Shown: positions 55,694 to 64,000 of the stretch, one piece after another
Layout of the letters: every line of letters starts with the position of its first letter
How positions within the stretch are numbered: position 1 is the stretch's first letter
From: Micropterix aruncella
Taxonomy: Eukaryota > Arthropoda > Insecta > Lepidoptera > Micropterigidae
Direction: 5' to 3'
Length of the DNA: 64,000 nucleotides
NCBI GenBank assembly: GCA_944548615.1
Contig: OX155980.1
Span: 42,813,601-42,877,600, forward strand
Position numbers and translations under genes: made by a program
Notes under the pieces: generated by a model
What the model saw: the letters and a program-made list of their open reading frames with translations, nothing else
Told to the model about the DNA's origin: nothing
Databases searched by the model: none

Positions 55694-56081
55694 GGCGATA
55701 TAATAGGTCTTTTCACGGAACTCCGCGATCACCCCTTGCCTTCCTGGCACAGAGACAATAGGCGTTGCTGGTTCGGGTTCACAACACTATTGGACTATTG
55801 TTGCGACACACACAATAGACGTCGCCGCTTCAAGTTACAATGCTATTTCGCCGTTATTTGTTTACAACCTAAAAGGAAGAATACGAGTGGGACTATATTG
55901 CCCAAATGAAGCTCTTTAAAAAGGAAAAAAATGCTGCCGCTACAGACGCCATAATCCTCATAATTAATTGGTTATCTGGTAATTGAATTATGTTAATATT
56001 ATATCATAATATAGGATAATGTTTTCAAACGGTCCGTGAGAAACAAATAGCTTGACACCTGAGTATTATTTAGTTAATTAC

Positions 56082-57390
56082 AGTGGGAGATGCTCAACGT
56101 TTAATTCGGGAAATAAATTATATACACACTCAAGGAGGGTTTCATCTAACTAATTGGGCTACCAATGACAGCAGAGTGTTGTCAGAGGTTTCGGAGAATA
56201 AAATAGCAAAACAAAATGTGCCTATCGAAAGGAGTGAACTAGGTGTGTAACGATTGTTAGGATTGCATTGGATTTCCGAAACCGACGAACTATCGTTCGA
56301 TTTACGCATGCATAAGGTGGATAGCGCATTAATCGCGGGCACTAAAACGCCGACAAAAAGAGAAATATTGAAGGTTATTATGAGCGTTTACGACCCACAG
56401 GGATTTCTCGCGACATTGACCGTACGGGCGAAAATCATAATGCAATTAGTATGGAAAAGCAAGATAAAATGGGATCAAGCTGTAGATAGCTTGATAGAGA
56501 AAGCATGGCAAGAGTGGTTAGTATTTTACAGAGGGCGGCCGCTGTCAAAATTCCTCGCTACTATCAAACCTCAAAAATAGAGGGCGAAAGGCGAGAATTA
56601 CACAATTTTTGCGACTCAAGGGCAGAAGCGATGTGTGCTTCCGCTTATCTGAGGCTAATAAGAGGCGACACGGCACCTATGGTGACTCTGATAGGAAGTA
56701 GAACGCGAGTTGCGCCTTTAAAGAATTAAAGTATACCTCGCTTGGAACTTACGGCGGGCTTGTTAGGGGCACAACTTTGTCAAAATTAGACAAGTTCACT
56801 CCATAGAGATCCACGAACAGGTGTTTTGGACAGATTCCAGGAACGTGCTATGGTGGATAAGGTCTAGAAGTGACGAATATCAACAATTCGTATCGAACCG
56901 CTTGGGGATAATTGACGAATTAAGCCAAGCCGAGGAGTGGCGATGGTTAAGTGGCAAATTAAACCCAGCGGATGATGCGACACGATTACGCGCACCCGTT
57001 GATATGTCTCCAATAAGCAGATGGTTCACAGGTCCTAGCTTTCTACAACAAGGGCGCGAGTTCTGGCCGGCGGAAATTCCAGATGAACTACGGGAAGATG
57101 ACAGAGCGAGTTTAGAATATCGACCGGCGGTGACACTTCATATCCATGAAATGGATAAAGGACTTATCGACATGGAACGCTTCTCCAATTATCAACGGTT
57201 GATTAGAAGAATGGCATATGTACAAAAATTCGCTAACCTATGCCGGAGAAAATGCCAAAATCGCGATATATCTGCTTGCGATATATCCGCAGCCGAGAAA
57301 GAATTAATTAAAGATTCTCAACGGTGCTGTTTTGGCCGCGACATTTTTTGCTTAAAAAACAACAAAAGCTACCGGCAGGAAGTAGACTGA
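56082..57390 (+). pseudogene. BEL/Pao pol: end of RT and RNase H region
   Basis: The region starts with FHLTNWATNDSRVLSEV and, after an in-frame stop near 56250, reads LLGLHWISETDELSFDL and SVYDPQGFLATLTVRAKII, the RT-RNase H connection of BEL/Pao. Frame breaks follow at about 56580 and 56730. RNase H resumes at 56821 with VFWTDSRNVLWWIRSRSDEY and RWLSGKLNPADDATR. The linker to integrase ends with a frameshift near 57350. Confidence 0.85.
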
Positions 57391-58627
57391 AGGTTTTAAA
57401 TGCATTCATAGATGGGACAGGTTTCATTAGAATGGGGGGTCGTATCGGCGCGGCGCTCGACGTGCCTTATGATACAATGTATCCTATGATTATAGAAGGC
57501 AAAGATCGATTTACCCAACTATTGATAAAGAAAAGGCATGACGAAAATTTACATTCAGGTGTACAGAGTGTGCTGGCGACATTGCGTCAGCGTTTTTGGG
57601 TTATAAATCCGCGCCGTAGTGTTAAAAAGGAGTTATTTCGTTGTTTATACTGTCAAATAAAAAAGGCCAAGCCGGTGATCGCTTTGATGGGGGACCTTCC
57701 GGCGGAGCGTTTAGAACACCATACTAGACCTTTTAGCTGCGTCGGATTAGACGTATTTCGTCCTATGGCGGTGACAATTGGTAGGCGAAGAGAACACAGA
57801 TACGGTGTACTATTTACTTTCTTGTCAGTGAGAGCGGTGCATATTGAAGTTTTGGAACTCTTGTCCACGGATTCTATGATACAGGCTATTAGTCGTTTTA
57901 TTAGCAGGCGTGGAAAACCACGAGTAATATACTCAGACAATGCAACCAATATGAAAGGTAGTTCTGCTGAACTTCGGCAGGCTATGAGAGGTTTAGACAA
58001 CGAGGCAATTAAAAATAAATTAAGTAATAAAACTATTACCTGGCGTTTTATTCCGCCAGCCAGTCCTGGCCAGGGCGGGGCTTGGGAAATAATAATGAAA
58101 GCAGTAAAAAACGCTTTGAAAGCCGTGTTAAAGGAACAGGCGCCCCGTCTCGAGACATTGGCGACCCTACTAACGGAAGCCGAGGCTGTCGTTAATTCTA
58201 GACCTTTAACAAACCTTTCGTTAGGTTAGGCTCCCGAGACGCCGAACCATTAACCCTTTTAAACTTCTTGCTAGGATACACGTACGGTGACCAGTCAGCA
58301 GGTCAATTCTTTCCCCAGGATCTGTGCAGTAAAAAGCAATAGCGGCATAGCCAATATCTAGCGGACGCCTTTTGGAGGCGTTGGCTACGGGAAATATTAC
58401 CAACTTTGGTATCGCGACCGAAATGGAAAGAAACTACGGAGCCTCTAAAAGAAGGTGACCTGGTATTGATTATTGACCCGTTTATAAATCGCGGCCACTG
58501 GCCAAGGGGTATAGTCGAAAAGGTGTATCCCGATAAGAAAGGAAATGTACGTGTGTTAGACGTGAGAGCAAATAATCGATAGTATCGACGTTCCATCGGC
58601 AAAATGGCTCGACTCATCGTAGAGTAG
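57324..58627 (+). pseudogene. BEL/Pao integrase, nearly complete
   Basis: Integrase inserts the element cDNA into chromosomal DNA. 57324-58229 is open. It contains an HHCC zinc-binding region (KKRHDENLHSGV ... CLYC) and the catalytic residues Asp (CVGLDVFRPMAV), Asp (VIYSDNATNMKG) and Glu (PGQGGAWEIIMKAVKNAL) of the DDE core. After the stop at 58229 (NSRPLTNLSLG) the C-terminal domain continues in another frame to about 58627 (LKEGDLVLIIDPFINRGHWP). The usual GVDYFGP-type block reads GLDVFRP here. The frames are broken, so it is not a functional gene. Confidence 0.88.
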
Positions 58628-58787
58628 TTAAAAGGTAGATTAATCGTAAAAAAAAAGAGAAAATCCCTTTAAACTTAGTCATAATATTAAAAATGATAGA
58701 TGATCTTAAACTTAGTCATAATATTAAAAAAGATGTCAACATATCCTTAGAAATAATTAATAGACAGAAGTGACCATGTCTGTCACT

Positions 58788-58797
58788 GGGGGGGAAA
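58788..58797 (+). other. Polypurine tract of the BEL/Pao element
   Basis: GGGGGGGAAA directly precedes the TGTTACG start of the 3' LTR. Such tracts prime plus-strand DNA synthesis. Its exact adjacency fixes the LTR boundary at 58798. Confidence 0.85.
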
Positions 58798-60210
58798 TGT
58801 TACGTTAAAAAATAATTATTTACAACGCAGTCCACGCTCAGTGAGGCAGCAAAGATTTGGAAAGCGTTTTATTGATATCTCGGATTCGCGCACAATGCCC
58901 CTTGACTTAAAAGGCGATATAATAGTTCTTTTCACGGAACTCCGCGATCACCCCTTGCCTTCCTGGCACAGAGACAATAGGCGTTGCTGGTTAGGGTTTA
59001 CAACACTATTGCACCATTGTTCACATACGGGTTAACTTTTCGAAGAAGTAAATCTGAAGTGCGCCCTGTCATAAAGACGAACTCGCTTTCGCTGAAAGGA
59101 CTATACTATTTCAAAAAACCCAGCCTTTACCCCTTGCCCGCTTGCACGGAGACAATAGACGTCGCCGCTTCAAGTTACAACGCTATTTCGCCGTTATTTG
59201 TTTACAACCGGAAGAATACGAGTGGGACTATATTGCCCAAATGAAGCTCTTTAAAAAGAAAAAAATGCTGCCGCTACAGACGCCATAATCTCCATAATTA
59301 ATTGGTTATCTGGTAATTGAATTATGTTAATATTATATCATAATATAGGATAATGTTTTCAAACGGTCCGTGAGAAACAAATAGCTTGACACCTGAGTAT
59401 TATTTAGTTAATTAATGTAAGATTGATAACATAAATTACTAAGTATAGGTACTAACACATAATAAAATGTTTCAGGTCCGATATGTAAATTAGTAAGCAT
59501 TTAAGCGTTTAATTAAAGTACATAGTAAATTGGGGTGATTAGATTAATTAATTATGTAATAAGGGTGATATGGTAATTAACTTTAATCTATGATACAAAA
59601 GCGCCCCTAACACACCATATCACCGTATTTGAGTTGTTAGTTATAAGTAGAGAAATAAGTATAAATTTAGTAATGTATTTACGTGCACTGCTATCTGTTA
59701 GTATATTGGCAGACCATCTTTAAAAAGGGGACGTTCCTTTTTTAGATCCTTTGACCAATAAGGGAAGGCGGTTAAAGGGCGGAACGATTCTCTTTTTTAG
59801 TAAACAGGGTGAGGAAAGCGAAAGACGCCATTTTTAGTTAGTTACAAAAAGAGATCTGAGACGGGCGGGCACCTTTACGGGTGTTATAGACCGACGTCAC
59901 AGCGATATAAATGTAATCGCGAGTTATCATAGGGCAATGGGCCCGTAAATAATAATAATTAATAAGTTCTGAATATACAAGTTAGAAAAATAAATGTGCT
60001 TTAATTGCCGGGAAGCCGTAGAAGTTAAAGTGTCGTCAGTCAGCAGCAGGCAAATCGAAGAAGCTCCACTGCCGAGGCCAACCTGGCTGAAACAAAGGGT
60101 GCTGTAGACAACGAAAGAGAATGAGTTTACATATATTATTACAGTCCACTGGGGACTTGCCCTGATGCAAAAGGCATCCGAAAAATCACACACTCTTCGC
60201 TGATAGAACA
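58798..60210 (+). repeat. 3' LTR of the BEL/Pao element (1413 bp)
   Basis: Starts TGTTACG after the polypurine tract and ends AGAACA before the ATACG target duplication. It contains a TATA-like TATAAA at 59906-59911 and an AATAAA at 59989-59994, giving a plausible promoter and polyadenylation signal in the right half. The first 620 bp match the split 5' LTR. Confidence 0.85.
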
Positions 60211-60215
60211 ATACG

Positions 60216-60549
60216 GATATTCATTTTTATTCTTGTGATTATTTGTGTACTGATTTATTTTAGGCCTCGGTTATGCTTATCATCACAAAACCAAAATCAA
60301 CATCCTAACTCAACGAATTCCCAAGGCATAATAGTTTTTTTTCACATAGCGAAATCGTGACTCGCACAACGGCGCGACAAACGCATACATACTACATGAG
60401 CTATCTCTGACGGAATCAACGGTTGCTGGCGCATTATTAATAACGGATTGATAAGCTATTCAAAACTAATGGGGCTTATGCCATTGCATCTTGGCAGTGC
60501 ATATTTATGTTCCTTAGACATCCTTGAACAGATTATGGTAAAATTACGA
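60216..60549. other. BEL 3' flank, no recognised feature
   Basis: AT-rich flank between the BEL target duplication and the Helitron fragment. Nothing was recognised. Confidence 0.4.
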
Positions 60550-61306
60550 TTATTCCAGGCTCAGCCGTTGTATAGTCTTCGGATGCTTCGTTGTATAGTC
60601 TTGTAGTCCGGCATAGATTTCGACGTGTAACTTCTTTTGTTCGATTTGTGTCCGTTGATACATAAGTATCTCTTCTTCGACATGAACATACTGATCAACT
60701 AAGTACTGAAGCATGAGCTTTCCTGAATTATGCAGTAAATTCACGTCGAATAACGATTCTGAAGGCGACGTATTGCAATCGAGTCACTTTGCGGAATCTA
60801 CCATTCATTTCTCGTTCATGAGTTATGTTCATGTCACAACGTCTCTCACCATAAGGGAAAAGGACAAGATACAACATTGGGTCTGTCAGCTGATGGAGTG
60901 AGGTAATATTCCTGAGATTAACTGTTCAATTTCCTTTTGAAAAGACTTTCAGATCGTACTGGGCCTGTAGATTGCCATCTTTGGTGGTAACCACTGCAGC
61001 AATTTTATCAGTGGAAGGGAGATGAAATCTATTTTTGCTTTGGTCAGAATTATCTGGTTGTTCAGAAAGTAGAAACATTATTACTTCAAAGATAGGTCTG
61101 CCCTCACTCTGTGCAAGTTCATTCTCTGCTCTTTTCACGTCGGCTAATATGTTGTATTTCTGTGCTAACGTATTTACCTCTAGCATCATTTCGTGCAATT
61201 TGGCGATGAAGTTGCTATCATGTGGAATTTCTTGAAATGCGAATGTGTATCGATTATATAAAGTTGTGCGTATGAGCTCTCTTTGGCGTTTTTCGGATAG
61301 GGCCAT
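60550..61306 (-). pseudogene. Helitron Rep/helicase protein fragment (helitron-like domain)
   Basis: The minus strand encodes, in order: ATG-started MALSEKRQRELIRTTLYNRY (61306); LHEMMLEVNTLAQKYNI; FEVIMFLLSEQPD; FHLPSTDKIAAVVTTKDGN and LQAQYDLKVF (60926); then, in another frame, LTDPMLYLVLFPYGERR and LQYVAFRIVIRREF; and finally NSGKLMLQYLVDQYVHVEEE and IEQKKLHVEIYAGLQDYTTK (60550-60744). This order matches the helitron-like N-terminal domain of Helitron transposases. The Rep HUH motif and helicase domain are not in the fragment. It has frameshifts near 60920 and a stop near 60735. Confidence 0.8.
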
Positions 61307-62988
61307 TGAAAATAGTTCACGTTTTTGGGAATATGTTCGTAGCAGCGAACGAACATTTTTTATTTATTTATTTATTAAAGAAAAGCACATTTTTCACGGC
61401 AGTACATTGTAAGTTAAACATTAGAGGCTTAAATGTAAATAATAGCAAAATAGAAAGCACCGCAGACCACATTTTTTTTAAATCAACGACGCCTAACTTG
61501 GCCTAGGCCCGTACTAAGGCAATCGTACCAAGTAGACAGTGGCTTGTGCCTACTTTAGACTAAATAATTTTAAAAGTGTGGTAGGTGTCAAATAATATTA
61601 AAAATTAACTAATAATAATAAACACTGTAATTTGAGTATAGTGTGATGTAACTGTAGCGTAGTGTAGTGTGATGTAACTGTAGCTGTAGAGTGCTGGAAA
61701 ATTAACATTCTATAAATGGCGAAATAACCAAATTGAGTAATAATAATATAATGTCGTAATAAATACAAAAAATAGAAATAATAATAATAATGAATCGAAA
61801 TAAATGGAAAAATGATATCGCAATAAATAGTTGAAGAATCAAATTCAAATAGTCCTAGGATACAATTATATATAAAATGTCCATGTTACAAGTTAAAATA
61901 TATATTTCAATATAATTCAGTTAAAAAAGAATAAAAACACAAGGACAGCGATTTAACAAAATAATAATAACAGTAATTTAGTTAATTTAAATTAAATTAC
62001 ATTAGAATAATACGTCCTTTCTTTTGAAATGGAAGTGCCTTGATTTTTATTACCTTGTTTAATAAATTTGCGAGATTTTATTTTGTATCGGTTAGCAATA
62101 TATATATAATTTTGCGACTTTTCGCAAGAATTCTGTCTGACCTAATTTATAGCACAATTAATCAGAATTCCTAAACGTGTGCACGGCTCAATAGAAATTC
62201 ATTACACAGATCGCGCCCATAAGCCGCGGCTAAGGACGCGTCCGATAGTGTGTTCGCCCCTTCAAAATCTGCAGTCCCTATTAAGTCCCTAGTCTGTGAT
62301 AATCTGTTTGGGTTAGTACCGTTAGAAGACGCCCGGAGTGCCGGCAGCGTTCTGTCGATTGAGGGTTGTAAATACTCGGGTCGTGATCGATCCGTTGCAT
62401 GGCGATCGAATCGCTTTGACGATCGATTAATCGAGTGGGCATCCTCGTTCCAAGATCAATTGATCGATTATTCTACCCGCGCTGTGACTCGATATCTAAT
62501 TCATTTTGATATCTAGCAATTTCAGTATTCCGGTAATAATATATCGACACATTTATTTATTTATTTGAGGTAATTTCTGTAAATACACCGCTAAAATCAT
62601 TATTACATGCAATCGGCATATAATACATAAACCCACAGTAAGCAATAAAACCATTCATGAGTACTAATGAGAGCATTGTCCGATGTCGCCCAACTAAGCT
62701 ATGCTTGTGCTTGGACAGACATTGTAATTAACAATAATAATAAAAAAATATACTATTATTACAAAAATTACAAAATTACAAATTACAAAAATTATTAATT
62801 ATGTTCCTTAGATTATATAAATCGTAACATTATTATTATTTTTTTGTTTTTTTAAACACAAATTTGTCAAAAATATAATTAAATTGGTTAAGAATAATGT
62901 CGAGGTCAATTAATGAAATTAAAAAGGTAAAACTAATGATTGGATGGACCAAAATAAATACCTAAATAAAACAATATATTTATAGATA
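61307..62988. other. AT-rich sequence with no assigned gene
   Basis: Contains a TTTA-repeat run at about 61359-61377, a TAGCGTAGTGTAGTGTGATG repeat at about 61655-61690, and AT-rich stretches. An open frame at 62250-62516 is GC-richer with repeated CGATCGAT-type motifs but shows no known domain. Confidence 0.4.
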
Positions 62989-63479
62989 AGGTCTAACAAA
63001 ACTTGTCCTTAATATTCTCAGGGGAGATTATGTACATCAAACTAAACAAGAAAATTGAAAAACATTTCTTTTTTGATTTTGAGTTTTTTCTGAAAAAAAA
63101 AATGTTTTTTTATATTAGGAGATTTTATTGTATAGGAGAATATTCGACATAAAAAACGTAATTGAAAAACATCTAAAACTTTTTATGATTTAGGTCTTCG
63201 TTGCTGACAAAAAAAAACCTGAATATCCGAAAGTTGAATATAAAAAATGATTCTCTAAAGTCTAAGGTAACCAATGCTTAAATCGAAAAAAGTTGTAGAT
63301 GATTTTCAAATTCGTTGTTTATGCAGAATATTTTTTCCTGTACAAAAAAACTTCCTAATATCCAAAAACATGTTTCTTTTTCAGATAAAAAGTCAAAATA
63401 CAAAAAAAAACATTTTTCTTGTTTAGTTTGATGTACAGAAGCTCCCCTGAAAATATTAAGGATAAGTTTTGTTAGACCT
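62989..63479. mobile_element. MITE with ~66-bp terminal inverted repeats
   Basis: AGGTCTAACAAAACTTGTCC at 62989 has an inverted counterpart ending GTTAGACCT at 63479. The arms match over about 66 bp (to the AAACTAAACAAGAAAA block) with about five differences. The 491-bp interior is AT-rich and itself roughly palindromic. It is non-coding. Related sequences occur at 63567-63779 and 11260-11570. Confidence 0.8.
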
Positions 63480-63566
63480 AATATATTTATTTTTTTTTTT
63501 ATTGTGTATATACGTATAATAATACAGGATGAGTTTTTAATAGTGACATCCTTGCATTCGGTGATT

Positions 63567-63779
63567 CAGTACATCAAACTAAGCAAGAAAATATATTTTT
63601 TTAATTTTGACTTTTTCCTGATAAACTTGTTTTTTTATATAAGGCGATTTTATTGTACAGAAAAATATTCTACATAAAAAACTGAGTTGAAAATCATCAA
63701 CAACTTTTTTTGATTTAGGCCTTCGTTACTGAGAAAAAACCTGAATATCTGATTTTTCTCAGCAACGAAGGCCTGGTAC
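63567..63779. mobile_element. Partial second copy of the AT-rich MITE
   Basis: Begins with the inner part of the TIR (GTACATCAAACTAAGCAAGA) and follows the first copy's interior (GATTTTATTGTACAG, AAAACTGAGTTGAAAATC, GATTTAGGCCTTCGTTACTG). It ends in a hairpin where AGGCCTTCGTTACTGAGAAA pairs with TTTCTCAGCAACGAAGGCCT. It lacks the outer TIR on both sides. Confidence 0.7.
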
Positions 63780-64000
63780 AGAATCAAGAAAACGAATGAT
63801 ATGTGGAGTAGACCAGAATTGATGTAAAGCAGTTGCAGTTACTCTTTCCCAGACTTCCAGCTTTCATTTATTAAGGGTCCACGCGGCTTCGGTCCGCCCC
63901 AAGAGCGGAGGAGGAAAAACACAAGAGTGCAGTTGAATGAGTTTATTGGTCGGCGCTCCGATTACTATAGGATCGGTAAATGAATATTGGCGCGGACGCC
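63780..64000. other. Right edge of window
   Basis: Short mixed sequence, GC-richer after 63880 (CCACGCGGCTTCGGTCCGCC). It could be the start of another LTR or repeat that continues outside the window. Confidence 0.3.

Larger units (their letters stand above)
53082..56081 (+). repeat. 5' LTR of the BEL/Pao element, split by REL copy J and 3'-truncated
   Basis: 53082-53208 and 55694-56081 together match the first ~620 bp of the 3' LTR, starting TGTTACGTTAAAAAATAATT. Relative to the 3' LTR the 5' copy lacks about 140 bp (equivalent to 59010-59140). Homology ends at TATTTAGTTAATTA, after which pol sequence starts. The U3/R promoter seen in the 3' LTR at 59906 is therefore missing here. Confidence 0.85.
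53082..60210 (+). mobile_element. BEL/Pao LTR retrotransposon, internally deleted, with nested insertion
   Basis: The element begins TGTTACG at 53082 and ends AGAACA at 60210, with the 5-bp target duplication ATACG at 53077-53081 and 60211-60215. The 3' LTR is 58798-60210. The 5' LTR is split by REL copy J and cut short at about 56081. There a deletion joins it to the C-terminal part of the RT, removing the rest of the LTR, primer site, gag, protease and most of RT. RNase H, integrase and the PPT remain in order. Superfamily assignment rests on the RT-RNase H connection (SVYDPQGFLATLTVRAKI) and the BEL-type integrase. Confidence 0.9.

Overview
The window looks like AT-rich arthropod, most likely insect, chromosomal DNA. 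It is a large host gene invaded by many generations of transposable elements. No bacterial-type genes, rRNA genes, confident tRNA genes or CRISPR arrays were seen. The insect reading rests on a RhoGAP68F-type gene and on the mixture of element types; the order was not determined.

Host gene: six exons on the minus strand (25824-26000, 16278-16370, 12457-12584, 10721-10923, 3822-4139, 1402-1619) join with consistent splice phase. They encode the N-terminal region, the CRAL-TRIO (Sec14-like) domain and the start of the RhoGAP domain of a RhoGAP68F/ARHGAP1-type protein. The 3' end lies off the left edge and the first exon was not located. Its introns account for most of the first 26 kb.

Intron contents, left to right: an RTE LINE 3' end (2.0-2.4 kb); copy A of a non-LTR retrotransposon with a restriction-like endonuclease (called REL here; R2/NeSL/Hero-like); a nearly complete CR1/Jockey-like LINE (5.8-10.5 kb); a copy of a structured ~0.7 kb element (called X here) at 13 kb; REL copy B; an antisense RTE LINE (14.8-16.3 kb); a 1.5 kb solo LTR (17.2-18.7 kb); and a head-to-tail cluster of REL copies (18.8-25.6 kb). 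That cluster carries two X insertions and a perfect foldback element.

From 26 to 53 kb: REL remnants F and G; a DIRS-type (tyrosine recombinase) retrotransposon in two parts (29.2-31.4 and 38.5-39.6 kb) with mariner, REL copy H and piggyBac remnants between them; a minus-strand LINE with an RNase H domain split by REL copy I (40.5-44.3 kb); a 119-bp tandem array inside an inverted-repeat-bounded element (45.2-46.4 kb); and a 1.86 kb TIR element enclosing a foldback (47.6-49.5 kb).

From 53 to 64 kb: an internally deleted BEL/Pao LTR retrotransposon (53082-60210, TSD ATACG). REL copy J sits in its 5' LTR (TSD GGCGATATAATA), and J carries an X element. Beyond lie a Helitron helicase-region fragment and a MITE family.

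The most unusual signal is X. Two divergent X lineages occupy exactly the same 15-bp site in the RT-to-endonuclease linker of REL copies, each flanked by a duplication of that site. X behaves like a sequence-specific parasite of another retrotransposon.
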